From: B1SED10-75 sp964636865
GTDB taxonomy: Bacteria; Bacillota; Dethiobacteria; DTU022; PWGO01
Length of the DNA stretch: 64,000 bases
Reading direction: 5' to 3'
Assembly (NCBI GenBank): GCA_964636865.1
Contig: CAZWVJ010000006.1
Coordinates: forward strand, 28,765-92,764
The translations under genes were made by a program, and so were the position numbers. Below the pieces are notes generated by a model. It was not told where the DNA came from and did not search any database. It was given only the letters and a program-made list of their open reading frames with translations. Position 1 is the first letter of the stretch. Each line of letters opens with the position of its first letter. Positions 1-8,555 of the stretch are shown piece by piece.

Positions 1-40
1 TCTAGAGCAATCTAATTCTCTTCCTTTAAATTACATTATT

Positions 41-70
41 TAATATAACATAATATAATATAATATAATA
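41..70. repeat. Short AT tandem repeat
   Basis: Three consecutive copies of a 10-bp TAATATAAYA unit lie in the AT-only stretch downstream of dprA. No hairpin followed by a T-run is visible here, so I do not call a terminator. Confidence 0.6.
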
Positions 71-98
71 CATTAAATAATATTTATTCAAGCATATA

Positions 99-1202
99 CT
101 AAATTCGCATAAAATATTTTCCCGGCAACTGCCGCACAAAGCCCTTCATTTCCAAGTTCAAAATTAGCTCGCTGAATTTTGACGGCGAAAGATCACCCTC
201 CCGAATTATTTCATCGGCATGGGTGGGTTGAAAAGATACCAGATTAAGCAAATCTTCTTCCTCTTTTTCTAAAAAGCTCATCTGCCCTGTTTCTTTATGT
301 TCCCCATCTTCATTCTTGCTGCCCCCGCTTTCAGTTATGGCCAGCCCCACCTCTTCTAAAATATCATCCAAGGCATCCAAAACCTTGGCGCCCTGTTTAA
401 TTAAACGATTGCATCCCCGGCTGTATGGACTGTTGATATTGCCCGGCACGGCAAATACTTCTCTCCCCTGTTCAAGGGCAAAATCTGCCGTAATCAAAGC
501 ACCGCTTTTTTCCATGGCTTCTACTACCACTGTTCCCATAGATAAGCCACTGATAATGCGATTTCGACGGGGAAAATGCTGGGGGATAGGTTTAGTGCCA
601 ACGGGAAATTCACTAATTACAGCTCCGCTTGTACCGATTTGGTGTTTCAAAAATCGATTTTGAGGAGGATAACACACATCCGCGCCCGAGCCCAACACCG
701 CTATAGTCCGGCCACCACCTTCCAGGGCCCCCTTGTGCGCCCAACTATCAATCCCCAAAGCCATTCCGCTTACTACGGTAACTCCTAAATATGCCAGTTC
801 CCGGGCAAATTTCAAGGCAATTTCCTTACCATAAGCAGTTGCCTTGCGACTGCCCACTATGGCTATTGTTATTTCTCCATTCTTTAGTTCCCCTTCTCCG
901 TAAATAAGCAGGGGCGGATAAAATATTTCCTGCAGTAAATCCGGATACTGCGGATCTTCTTCCGTTAAAACCCATATTCCACTGTTTTGTAATTTGTCCC
1001 ATTCATATTTAACATCGATGCGGGACCTTTCCCCGGCAAATTTTTGGGCAAGGGAACCCCAACCATCAACTTTTTGAAGAAAGCTCACAGGAGCTTTCCA
1101 AGCCTCAGCAGGATCCGGTATATACCGCAGCAGGGACTTTATCCTCCGAGGACCCAAATAAGGCACCATGTTAAAAGCATTCAAATATGCTGTTTTCTCC
1201 AT
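99..1202 (-). CDS. dprA: DNA-processing protein DprA (Smf)
   Basis: DprA binds single-stranded DNA in the cytoplasm and loads RecA during natural transformation; it is also conserved in bacteria not known to be competent. The 367-residue protein has the family layout: an N-terminal helical (SAM-like) region, a central Rossmann-like domain (about residues 75-290) with the motifs SRKATAYG, SGMALGIDSWAHKGAL and FPRRNRIISGLS, and a C-terminal winged-helix segment (about 305-367). The ATG start has GGAAGGG four bases upstream. It lies 30 bp downstream of the aminomutase gene on the same strand, so the two may share a transcript although their functions are unrelated. Confidence 0.95.
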   Translation of the reverse strand: MEKTAYLNAFNMVPYLGPRRIKSLLRYIPDPAEAWKAPVSFLQKVDGWGSLAQKFAGERSRIDVKYEWDKLQNSGIWVLTEEDPQYPDLLQEIFYPPLLIYGEGELKNGEITIAIVGSRKATAYGKEIALKFARELAYLGVTVVSGMALGIDSWAHKGALEGGGRTIAVLGSGADVCYPPQNRFLKHQIGTSGAVISEFPVGTKPIPQHFPRRNRIISGLSMGTVVVEAMEKSGALITADFALEQGREVFAVPGNINSPYSRGCNRLIKQGAKVLDALDDILEEVGLAITESGGSKNEDGEHKETGQMSFLEKEEEDLLNLVSFQPTHADEIIREGDLSPSKFSELILNLEMKGFVRQLPGKYFMRI

Positions 1203-1232
1203 TTATCCCTTCCGCTTACTACTCTGTTTATT

Positions 1233-2477
1233 TTAATAGCGGTTTTTATATTCCATGATATGATTTTCCCATGTCCGCAAACATACTTTCTCATCATAAA
1301 AATTCACCAGATAATTAGGAAGTATGGGGGTTTTCCCATAACCTCCAGGACTGTTTAAAATATAAGTAGGAATAGCCAACCCGGAAGTATATCCCCGCAG
1401 TTGCTCCATGATTTCAATTCCTTCTTCAACCCTGGTGCGGAAATGTGAAGTTCCCTTTACTTCTTTCGCATGAAATATATAATAAGGGCGGACCATTATC
1501 CGCAAAAGCTCCTGGTTCAGTTTGCGCATCACATAAGGATTATCATTTACCCCCCTCAGCAAAACAGCCTGGTTGCCCAGCGCAGCCCCTGCCCTGGTCA
1601 TTTTCATACAAGCCTCTCCGGCATCGGGGGTAACCTCCAGAGGGTGGTTAAACTGGGTATTCACATAAAGAGGCATGTGCCGGGACAATATTTCACACAG
1701 CTCATCATCCACCCGATAAGGAAGTGTAACCGGCGATCTTGTCCCCAATCGTTTAATCTCCACGTGAGGAATATTTTCCAACTCGGTAAGAAGCCAATCA
1801 ATGGTATCGTTTTCCAGCATAAACGCATCACCGCCGGTTAGCAAAACATCCCGTATTTCTTCATTGTGGCGGATATAATCGAGGGCTGCTTTCAAAGTCT
1901 CTTCAGTTGCATTGGTATCCGTCTCCCCAATATCACGCCTTCGCTGGCAGTGACGACAAAACATGGCACACTTGTTGGTTACATTTATGATTAACCGGTC
2001 GGGATATCTGCGGGTAATTGCCGGAGCAGGAGAGGTATTTTCCTCATCCATGGGATCCATTTCACCAAGGGTATCATAATACTCCATGGCAGTGGGTATG
2101 GATTGGCGACGCACCGGATCTGCCGGATCATCTTGATCAATAAGGCTCAAATAATACGGAGAGACAGCCCAACGATACCTGGAACCGGTGGTATTAATAT
2201 CAACCGCCTCTTCCTCATCAATATTCAGCAGTTCCCGCAATTTATCCGTATCAACGACTCTATTTGCCAGCTGCCACCTCCAATCAAACCACTCTGTAGA
2301 AGAGACACCAAAGGCGGACTGTATTTCTGCCTGGTTCTTTTTTATTCGTTCCCAATCTTTATATCCGGAAGGTATCTCCTGCGAAACTTCCAGGTAGTCT
2401 TTTATGTTTTCTTTCAGTTGAGCCGCTCTTGCTAAAGACTTTTCCCTTCTTTGCTTTTCTTGATCTTGCGCCTCCAT
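1233..2477 (-). CDS. eam: Glutamate 2,3-aminomutase (KamA family radical SAM/PLP enzyme)
   Basis: This is a PLP- and SAM-dependent aminomutase of 414 residues. The radical-SAM cluster motif is C170-x3-C174-x2-C177, and the PLP lysine lies in GKTP (K382). In lysine 2,3-aminomutase of Clostridium subterminale, Asp293 and Asp330 hold the side-chain amine of lysine. By eye alignment (YYIFHAKEV and YILNSPGG) these positions are K338 and N375 here, the pair known from glutamate 2,3-aminomutase. The product would then be beta-glutamate, a compatible solute, rather than beta-lysine. No beta-lysine acetyltransferase gene (ablB) is adjacent. The call rests on those two residues plus overall family similarity; a lysine-specific enzyme is the alternative. 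GGAGG precedes the ATG. Confidence 0.8.
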   Translation of the reverse strand: MEAQDQEKQRREKSLARAAQLKENIKDYLEVSQEIPSGYKDWERIKKNQAEIQSAFGVSSTEWFDWRWQLANRVVDTDKLRELLNIDEEEAVDINTTGSRYRWAVSPYYLSLIDQDDPADPVRRQSIPTAMEYYDTLGEMDPMDEENTSPAPAITRRYPDRLIINVTNKCAMFCRHCQRRRDIGETDTNATEETLKAALDYIRHNEEIRDVLLTGGDAFMLENDTIDWLLTELENIPHVEIKRLGTRSPVTLPYRVDDELCEILSRHMPLYVNTQFNHPLEVTPDAGEACMKMTRAGAALGNQAVLLRGVNDNPYVMRKLNQELLRIMVRPYYIFHAKEVKGTSHFRTRVEEGIEIMEQLRGYTSGLAIPTYILNSPGGYGKTPILPNYLVNFYDEKVCLRTWENHIMEYKNRY

Positions 2478-2965
2478 ATTAATACCTCCAAAATATATTA
2501 TTTCTATGTATTAAGCACAATCAAAAATTTAACTTGTTTATCCCTTAAAACCTGTGCATTGTGCATTAAGTTTTTTTAACACTCTTTTACCACCTAAACA
2601 AAGCGTACTCTCATTAGCTTTTCTAATCTCTGTCAGAATGAGAAGAGTGTAACATAAGCTTTCAAAGTTGTGAACCTTACCTTAGAATCTATGAAAGAAA
2701 AAGAAAATATAGCGACCCAAAATTTTTCAGAGTCTAAATCAATTGCCGTCTTAAATATTAATTAATAAATTATGTGCATATGTGTAAAAAAGAACATCTG
2801 ATTAACAGCATTTCATCCCGTTGCAAATATTATTCTTCGGTGGTTTTTATTCTAACATTAAGTGCCTGAGCTTGTTGCAAAACTTCTCGTAAAAAAATAT
2901 TATAAACAATTAAAATAATATTTCCTTCCGGCACTACATGTAATTATAAAAACACCGTATTGGCA
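2478..2965. other. 488-bp intergenic region
   Basis: AT-rich, with no credible reading frame. It contains the 5' region of the aminomutase gene and the end of the panD transcript. Two nested weak inverted repeats are visible: ACACTCTT at 2579-2586 with AAGAGTGT at 2643-2650, and TCTCATT at 2609-2615 with AATGAGA at 2637-2643. I cannot assign a role to them. Confidence 0.5.
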
Positions 2966-3352
2966 TTACAGAGAAAATTCGGTAAAAGCTGTTTCTTCCT
3001 TAATTTCTTTAATCCGGTTGAGATGATCAACAAAGACTACCCGCGGCTTGAAATTTTTTAACTCCTCACCTGTCATGCCCGCATAACTTATAATAATTAC
3101 TTGATCACCGGGCTGAACCAGGCGAGCTGCAGCTCCATTTAGGCAAACGTCTCCTTCGCCGGCTGGGCCGGCAATAACGTAAGTCTCTAACCGGGAGCCG
3201 TTATTATTGTTGACCACCTGCACCTTTTCATAAGGTAAAATGTCTGCCGCTTCCATGAGGGAAGAATCAATTGTAATACTGCCCACATAGTTTAAATTAG
3301 CCCCTGTTACCGTGGCCACGTGAATTTTTGATTTACACATGAACCTTAACAC
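2966..3352 (-). CDS. panD: Aspartate 1-decarboxylase PanD
   Basis: PanD makes beta-alanine for pantothenate. The proenzyme cleaves itself between Gly24 and Ser25, and Ser25 becomes the pyruvoyl cofactor; both residues are present (YVGSITID). Length 128 aa is normal. I chose the GTG start because the sequence aligns from residue 1 with known PanD proteins and because GGAGGTG, embedded in the last codons of panC, sits about nine bases upstream. It follows panC by 4 bp and is the last gene of the pan operon. Confidence 0.95.
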   Translation of the reverse strand: MLRFMCKSKIHVATVTGANLNYVGSITIDSSLMEAADILPYEKVQVVNNNNGSRLETYVIAGPAGEGDVCLNGAAARLVQPGDQVIIISYAGMTGEELKNFKPRVVFVDHLNRIKEIKEETAFTEFSL

Positions 3353-3356
3353 TCCA

Positions 3357-4202
3357 TCACACCTCCACTAGTAAATTGTCAATAAGCCTGGCCTGACCAA
3401 ATTTTACCGCCAACGCCAGCAAAACCGGCTCTTGAATTTGATCTACTTTTTGCAATTTCTTTTTATCCACTATTTCAACATAATCGGGAGCAGCTAACGG
3501 TTCTTGAGACAAGTTTTGCCACATAAACTTGCGTAGAACCTCGGCATTTCTTTCCCCGGCAATGATTTTTTCCCGGGCAGCAAGGAGAGTTGAATAAATA
3601 ATCCGGGCAGCTTTCCTTTCTTCCGGATGCAAGTACTTATTGCGAGAACTCATAGCCACTCCATCATCTTCCCTTACTGTAGGGCAAACGACTATTTCTA
3701 CATTCATATTAAGATCTTCAGTCATTTTTTTTATCACCAACGCCTGCTGGGCATCTTTCTGCCCAAAGTATGCTTTGTCGGGCTCAACCAGGTTAAACAG
3801 CTTGTTTACCACCGTGGTAACCCCCCTAAAATGAACGGGCCTGGAAGCGCCGCACAAAACTTCCGTAATTTCTTCTACATTAACATAGGTGAGATAATCC
3901 GGAGGGTACATAGCCCTCACCTCCGGATAAAAAATGAGATCGCACCCTTCCTCTGCCGCTTTTTTCCGGTCACCCTCTAAATCTTGCGGATAATCCTCAT
4001 AATCTTCTCCCCGCCCAAATTGAATTGGGTTTACAAATATGCTCATTACCACATAATCTGTTTGTTTTCTCGCCTCCCGCAGGAGAGAAAGATGCCCTTC
4101 GTGTAAAAACCCCATAGTAGGGACTAAACCTATGCTTTGGCCTTCTGATTTTACCCCCTTTACTTCATTTTTTAGTTCTGTTAAATCCCGTATTAACTTC
4201 AT
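3357..4202 (-). CDS. panC: Pantothenate synthetase PanC
   Basis: PanC joins pantoate and beta-alanine using ATP. Family motifs visible: PTMGFLHEGHLSLL (HxGH-type nucleotide-binding motif), FVNPIQFG, KAYFGQKDAQQ and MSSRNKYL (KMSKS-like loop). The ATG at 4202 aligns with the conserved N-terminus 24 residues before VPTMG. The frame is open to a TTG at 4229 and also contains a GTG at 4208; GGTGAT just upstream could serve either the GTG or the ATG. The product is 281 aa from the ATG. It lies between panB and panD on one strand. Confidence 0.93.
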   Translation of the reverse strand: MKLIRDLTELKNEVKGVKSEGQSIGLVPTMGFLHEGHLSLLREARKQTDYVVMSIFVNPIQFGRGEDYEDYPQDLEGDRKKAAEEGCDLIFYPEVRAMYPPDYLTYVNVEEITEVLCGASRPVHFRGVTTVVNKLFNLVEPDKAYFGQKDAQQALVIKKMTEDLNMNVEIVVCPTVREDDGVAMSSRNKYLHPEERKAARIIYSTLLAAREKIIAGERNAEVLRKFMWQNLSQEPLAAPDYVEIVDKKKLQKVDQIQEPVLLALAVKFGQARLIDNLLVEV

Positions 4203-4252
4203 CTCCACTATATCACCCAAAAATTTCAATTATCATATTTTGTGATGAAAAG

Positions 4253-5104
4253 CTATTCCTTCAGCGCTTCTTTAATTTTTTCAAAAATATCTTCCGGCAT
4301 TTCAAAGCGGTGTTCTTCAGCCGGAAATTTGCCTTCTTTTACTTCTTGAATATAACTCTGAATTCCTTTTTCCATTTCCGCCCGGGCATTGGCATATTCC
4401 TTAACAAACTTCGGGCGTTTGCCGGTAGTCAAGCCCATCACATCATGATAAACTAAAACCTGCCCGTCACACTGTTCTCCTGCTCCGATGCCTATGGTGG
4501 GAATGCCGATAGAACGGGTAATCAACCCCGCCAACAACCAGGGGACACATTCCAATACAACTCCGAAAGCACCCGCTTCTTCCAGCTTCCTGGCGTCATC
4601 AACCATTTTTAAAGCCGTTTGAATGTCTTTTCCCTGAACCTTGAATCCCCCCATTTGCCCCACAGATTGGGGGGTCAATCCCAGATGTCCCAGCACGGGT
4701 ATTCCGGCTTCGGTTATTCCCCGGACCGCATCAATTATTTCCACACCACCTTCTAATTTGACAGCATCCGCGCCGGTCTCCTGGATTGCTTTTTTCACAT
4801 TTTCCATTGCCTTTTCTCTGGTAATCTGGTAAGTCATAAAAGGCATATCAATAATGACCATGGCCTTCTCAACTCCACGCACTACAGCTCGTCCGTGATG
4901 AATCATATCTTCCAGGGTTACCGCCAATGTATTCTGGTAACCCAAAACTACCATGCCCAGCGAATCACCTACCAGAATTATATCTACATCCGCCTGATCA
5001 ACCAGTTCGGCAGTGGGATAATCATACGCCGTAAGCATGGTGATTTTTTCCCCGCTGCTTTTCTTCTCTTTGAGGTCTAAAATCGAAGTTTTACTTTCAG
5101 GCAT
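4253..5104 (-). CDS. panB: Ketopantoate hydroxymethyltransferase PanB
   Basis: PanB transfers a hydroxymethyl group from methylene-tetrahydrofolate to 2-oxoisovalerate, the first committed step to pantothenate. It is a 283-aa TIM barrel. The motifs LTAYDYPTA, ILVGDSLGMV (metal-binding Asp), KLEGG, GHLGLTPQS and TIGIGAG are all present. The ATG has GGGGAGGGT upstream. It lies 33 bp downstream of the ketopantoate reductase-like gene, consistent with one operon running reductase, panB, panC, panD. Confidence 0.95.
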   Translation of the reverse strand: MPESKTSILDLKEKKSSGEKITMLTAYDYPTAELVDQADVDIILVGDSLGMVVLGYQNTLAVTLEDMIHHGRAVVRGVEKAMVIIDMPFMTYQITREKAMENVKKAIQETGADAVKLEGGVEIIDAVRGITEAGIPVLGHLGLTPQSVGQMGGFKVQGKDIQTALKMVDDARKLEEAGAFGVVLECVPWLLAGLITRSIGIPTIGIGAGEQCDGQVLVYHDVMGLTTGKRPKFVKEYANARAEMEKGIQSYIQEVKEGKFPAEEHRFEMPEDIFEKIKEALKE

Positions 5105-5137
5105 TTGGTTACCCTCCCCATTTAGGTTAAATAAATA

Positions 5138-6013
5138 CTACTCTGTTTCTAAAGCTTTCGTTATCTTATGCCTGCCTTCTGCCGATAAAGTTCCTTTTTC
5201 ATTGGCCACTAAAGCTGTATAATTTCCCAACCGGCGATAAACTTCCAGTAATTGGGGCATTTCCTTTTTAATCCGTTCTATATGACTGCCAATTGTATCT
5301 GCATCTCCCCGGTCAATAGGGCCGGTCAATGCCCGGGGCACTCCTACCCTTTTAACATTAGCAAGGGTTCCCTCGATAAGAGGCATTAACGCCGACAAAG
5401 CTTCATCGCGCGGCACCCCGGAAGTCTCCATCATTTTTAACCCCATATCCAGGAGAGCAACAAAATAATTACAAGACACACACGCTGCAGCATGATACAA
5501 CGGCTTCATCTCCGTAGAAATAGTCAGGGCATTACCTTCAAGGGCAACCACAAGCTTTTGCCCCACCTGCAGGGCTTCTTCATCCCCTTCCATGGTAAAA
5601 TATGTGCCGGGAAGGTTTTGTAAGCCCGTCTCTGCACTGGGAAATGTCTGTAAGGGATGCATGGAAAGGACATATGCCCCGGCTTCCCGGGCACTTTCCA
5701 AAAGGTGAGAGGTATGCGCCCCGCTGGTGTGTAAAACAACCTGTCCTTTGGAAAAGCCCTCCCTTGAAGCAATTTGTTGACAAACTTCCTCTATAAAACT
5801 GTCCGGGGTAGTAATAAATATTATGTCTGCCCGGCGAGTAATTTCAACCGGATCAGTAAATTGCTCGGTGGCAAGTTTTGCAGCAGAATGTTGGGCAGAT
5901 TCCTTAGTCCGACAGCAAAGGCCTGTGAGAGTATAACCATTGCGTTTCAGGGCCAGGGCCAAAGCCACCCCTACATTTCCCGCGCCTACAATACCAATAC
6001 GCTCCATTACCAT
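5138..6013 (-). CDS. panG: DUF2520/Rossmann NAD(P)-binding protein, probable PanG-type ketopantoate reductase
   Basis: The protein has 291 aa. The N-terminal Rossmann fold begins IGIVGAGNVGVALA (dinucleotide-binding GxGxxG). The middle contains LHTSGAHTS and SMHPLQTFP, and a helical C-terminal half (DUF2520-like) follows from about residue 155. From memory, PanG of Francisella and homologues in Enterococcus and Clostridioides are alternative ketopantoate reductases used where panE is absent. First place in an operon with panB, panC and panD, and no panE or ilvC in the window, support that role. The start could be ATG 6013 (AGAGAGG nine bases upstream) or the second ATG at 6007. A general oxidoreductase role is the alternative. 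Confidence 0.75.
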   Translation of the reverse strand: MVMERIGIVGAGNVGVALALALKRNGYTLTGLCCRTKESAQHSAAKLATEQFTDPVEITRRADIIFITTPDSFIEEVCQQIASREGFSKGQVVLHTSGAHTSHLLESAREAGAYVLSMHPLQTFPSAETGLQNLPGTYFTMEGDEEALQVGQKLVVALEGNALTISTEMKPLYHAAACVSCNYFVALLDMGLKMMETSGVPRDEALSALMPLIEGTLANVKRVGVPRALTGPIDRGDADTIGSHIERIKKEMPQLLEVYRRLGNYTALVANEKGTLSAEGRHKITKALETE

Positions 6014-6069
6014 GCGCCCAAACCTCTCTTCACAGCGGCGGCTCTTGCCGATTGCCCCTGTTGTTCCTT

Positions 6070-6102
6070 AAAGTAAAAATACCTTACCCCAGGGGCAAGG
6101 TA
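6070..6102 (-). terminator. Intrinsic terminator inside the pan leader
   Basis: On the minus strand TACCTTGCCC, loop CTG, GGGTAAGGTA forms a ten-base-pair stem with one G-T wobble, followed at once by TTTTTACTTT. It lies after the promoter at 6229-6257 and before the first pan gene, so it would stop transcription within the leader unless an alternative fold prevents it. Confidence 0.8.
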
Positions 6103-6222
6103 CACTTTGTTAGAAAAAATAACTTTAATCATTTCAGTACCCTCCGTCCCGGTCCAAATATGGTTCCAAGCAGAGTAAGTTTTTTAAGTCTGTACTTGTT
6201 CAACGCTTACCAGCTGCCGACA
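6070..6222 (-). ncRNA. Candidate attenuator or riboswitch leader of the pan operon
   Basis: The predicted RNA starts near 6222 and runs about 120 nt to a strong intrinsic terminator, then about 60 nt more to the first pan gene. AGGGTAC (minus strand, 6137-6143) is complementary to GTACCTT (6097-6103), the 5' arm of the terminator, so an antiterminator can form. Other local stems: CTGT/ACAG around the first 35 nt, and GGAACCATATTTGGACC, a small stem containing unpaired As. The pan RNA motif, a hairpin with two bulged As known upstream of pantothenate genes, is one candidate family. I cannot confirm a match. Confidence 0.5.
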
Positions 6223-6228
6223 GTAACA

Positions 6229-6257
6229 TTTTAACTTAATTTTTCCACCCCCGTCAA
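6229..6257 (-). promoter_or_regulatory. Promoter of the pan operon
   Basis: Minus strand TTGACG, 17-bp spacer, TAAAAT. Five of six bases match the -35 consensus and the spacing is ideal. It lies in the gap after the M42 peptidase gene and points at the pan genes. Confidence 0.75.
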
Positions 6258-6314
6258 TAATTTTCATTTACTTTTTTTACCTAAATTTTATGAGCCGGAA
6301 AACATACTCCTCAT

Positions 6315-7322
6315 TTACTGTCTCATTGAAGTCCATTCGGGGGAGAGACAAACTTTTTCCATAAGGTTCACACCATTCTCCACATCGCCGCCATCAACCA
6401 TTTCAGAAGCTGTATGAACATAACGGCAGGGGATGGACATTACTCCGGAAGGCACTCCTTCACGGCTTATGTGTATAGAACCGGCATCCGTACCGCCCCT
6501 TTCTAAAACTTCTAACTGGTAATCTATTTTATTCTTTTCCGCCGTTTCTATCATCAGACGCCGCACCCGGGGATGACAAATTACTGAAGAATCTTTTACT
6601 TTAACCGCAGGTCCTTTTCCTAAAGATACATCCATGCGCGGCGCTTCCGGCATATCCCCTACCCGGGTAACATCCACAGCCACAGCATAATGAGGAGCCA
6701 AACTGTAAGCTGCACTTTTGGCGCCTCTTAACCCCACTTCTTCTTGCACGGTGAAAACGAAAACCAGTTCCCGGGAAACTTTTTGCCCGTAGAGACGTTT
6801 TAACAATTCCACCAGGACAACACATCCAATACGATTGTCCATGGCCTTGGCAAGGTATCTTTTACCCAGATCTACAAAGGAATGGTGAAAAACAGCCATA
6901 TCACCCAGAGAAACTTTCGCCGCAGCTTCCTCTTTGCTGGAAGCTCCAATATCCAGGTATAGTTTTGACCAGGTTAACTCCTTAAAACTATCTACCTTCT
7001 CATGGTACACTGTTCCTACAGTTCCGTTTGCAAATATAAATCGCTGGCCTATCAACTGATAAAAAGCTACGCCCCCTACCGAGGATATGCGCAAAAAACC
7101 TTTTTCATCAATATGGGTGATGATCAAACCAATTTCATCCATATGGGCTGCCAACATTAGGCGGGGATCTTTCCCTTTCCTTACTGCCACCAGGTTGCCT
7201 AATGGATCTGTAAATACTTCATCGGCATAGTCTTTAACTTCTTCATAAATAACTCGGCGGATATCATCTTCAAGACCGGAAGGCCCAAAGGTTCCCGTAA
7301 ATTTACTAATTAATTTTTGCAT
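6315..7322 (-). CDS. M42 family metallo-aminopeptidase (first of three paralogues)
   Basis: A cytoplasmic aminopeptidase of the M42 (TET/glucanase-like) family, which trims peptides and typically forms dodecamers with two metal ions per site. Metal ligands and catalytic motifs are in order: AAHMDEIG, AMDNRIG, TVQEEVG, VAVDVT and CRYVHT. The frame opens at a TTG at 7346, but AAGGAG lies inside that extension and serves the ATG at 7322, which also aligns with the family N-terminus (335 aa). It is followed by the pan promoter region and preceded by two paralogues on the same strand. Confidence 0.9.
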   Translation of the reverse strand: MQKLISKFTGTFGPSGLEDDIRRVIYEEVKDYADEVFTDPLGNLVAVRKGKDPRLMLAAHMDEIGLIITHIDEKGFLRISSVGGVAFYQLIGQRFIFANGTVGTVYHEKVDSFKELTWSKLYLDIGASSKEEAAAKVSLGDMAVFHHSFVDLGKRYLAKAMDNRIGCVVLVELLKRLYGQKVSRELVFVFTVQEEVGLRGAKSAAYSLAPHYAVAVDVTRVGDMPEAPRMDVSLGKGPAVKVKDSSVICHPRVRRLMIETAEKNKIDYQLEVLERGGTDAGSIHISREGVPSGVMSIPCRYVHTASEMVDGGDVENGVNLMEKVCLSPEWTSMRQ

Positions 7323-7393
7323 GGCTAAGAAACAGACTCCTTCCAATTTATATTTTTAAGCCTATATTTTTTAAGCCAGCCACTTAGTTTCTT

Positions 7394-8428
7394 TCAAACT
7401 ACGAAAGATTTGAGGAATGCGCGGACGAGCTCCAGGGTATGCCGATAATCACTTTCTTTAAGAATAGAAAAGGGTGAATGAATATACCGGCAGGGAACTG
7501 ATATCACGGCAGTGCGTGTTCCTTCCCGGGCTAAAGATATGGCCCCGGCATCGGTAAAACCACCGGTAAACCTGCGAAACTGAAAGGGAATTTTGTTTTG
7601 CTCCGCCGTCTTCACCAGTTTTTGCATAAGCTCTCGATCCACCATCACCGATTGATCCATGAAGGTGATAGCGGGACCCTGCCCTAAAGTAGTAGAATAC
7701 TCGTGATCTTTTGATTCCGGCACATCGGAAGCCGCCGTTCCTTCAATTACAAGGGCTATTTCAGGGTTTAACGCATAAGCGGCTGTCCTGGCCCCCCGAA
7801 AGCCTACCTCTTCCTGCACAGTGAAAGCCGCCTGAAAAGGGGGAAGGCCTTTCTGATGATCATGCAGCAGTTCCAACAGGATAGCACAACCCACCCGATC
7901 GTCAAAAGCTTTACCCATGTAGCAATTATCGCCCAAACTTGTAAAAGCAGACTCGAAAGAAACATAATCCCCGATTTGTACCAATTTTTCCGCTTCTTCT
8001 TTTCCTTTGGCTCCGATATCTATAAAGAGGTTTTTAACTTCATAAGGTCGCTTGCGTTCATCCTCTCTCTGCAGATGAACAGCTTTAGCGCCGATAACAC
8101 CCGGCACACGACCTTTTCCCACCAGGACGTTTTTGGCCACCAACACTCTATCATCAATACCCCCTACTTTTTTAAAGCGTAGATGCCCTGTTTTTTCTAT
8201 GGAGCTGATCAAAAGTCCTACTTCATCCATATGAGCAGCCAGCATGATACGGGGGATTTTTGCAGGGGGAGCAGAACGATTTCCCTTGAAGCCCTTGCCT
8301 GCCAGCAAATTGCCCATATAGTCAGTATCTGCCTTAACTCGAGAAGGTAGAGCTTCCCGAATATATTTTCTAACCTCATTTTCATTACCGGAAACTCCGG
8401 GAATACCTGAAAGCTCTTCTAAAAACAT
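7394..8428 (-). CDS. M42 family metallo-aminopeptidase (second paralogue)
   Basis: A 344-aa paralogue of its neighbours. Motifs: AAHMDEVG, AFDDRVG, TVQEEVG and CRYIHS. At the fourth metal-ligand position it has Glu (LVIEGT) where the two flanking paralogues have Asp; acidic replacement there is compatible with metal binding. The substrate preference of the three copies may differ, but nothing in the sequence tells which peptides they take. It lies 71 bp upstream of the first paralogue, so co-transcription is likely. Confidence 0.9.
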   Translation of the reverse strand: MFLEELSGIPGVSGNENEVRKYIREALPSRVKADTDYMGNLLAGKGFKGNRSAPPAKIPRIMLAAHMDEVGLLISSIEKTGHLRFKKVGGIDDRVLVAKNVLVGKGRVPGVIGAKAVHLQREDERKRPYEVKNLFIDIGAKGKEEAEKLVQIGDYVSFESAFTSLGDNCYMGKAFDDRVGCAILLELLHDHQKGLPPFQAAFTVQEEVGFRGARTAAYALNPEIALVIEGTAASDVPESKDHEYSTTLGQGPAITFMDQSVMVDRELMQKLVKTAEQNKIPFQFRRFTGGFTDAGAISLAREGTRTAVISVPCRYIHSPFSILKESDYRHTLELVRAFLKSFVV

Positions 8429-8555
8429 CTTACCTGGCCTCCCGATTATTCGATATAGCCACCGCCATATCTAAACAGATTTCTTTTCTGCAAGTGCTCT
8501 CCAACAAATAATAGGAACATCCCTTACTTCCGCCACGCTTTTCCAAAGAAATTAA

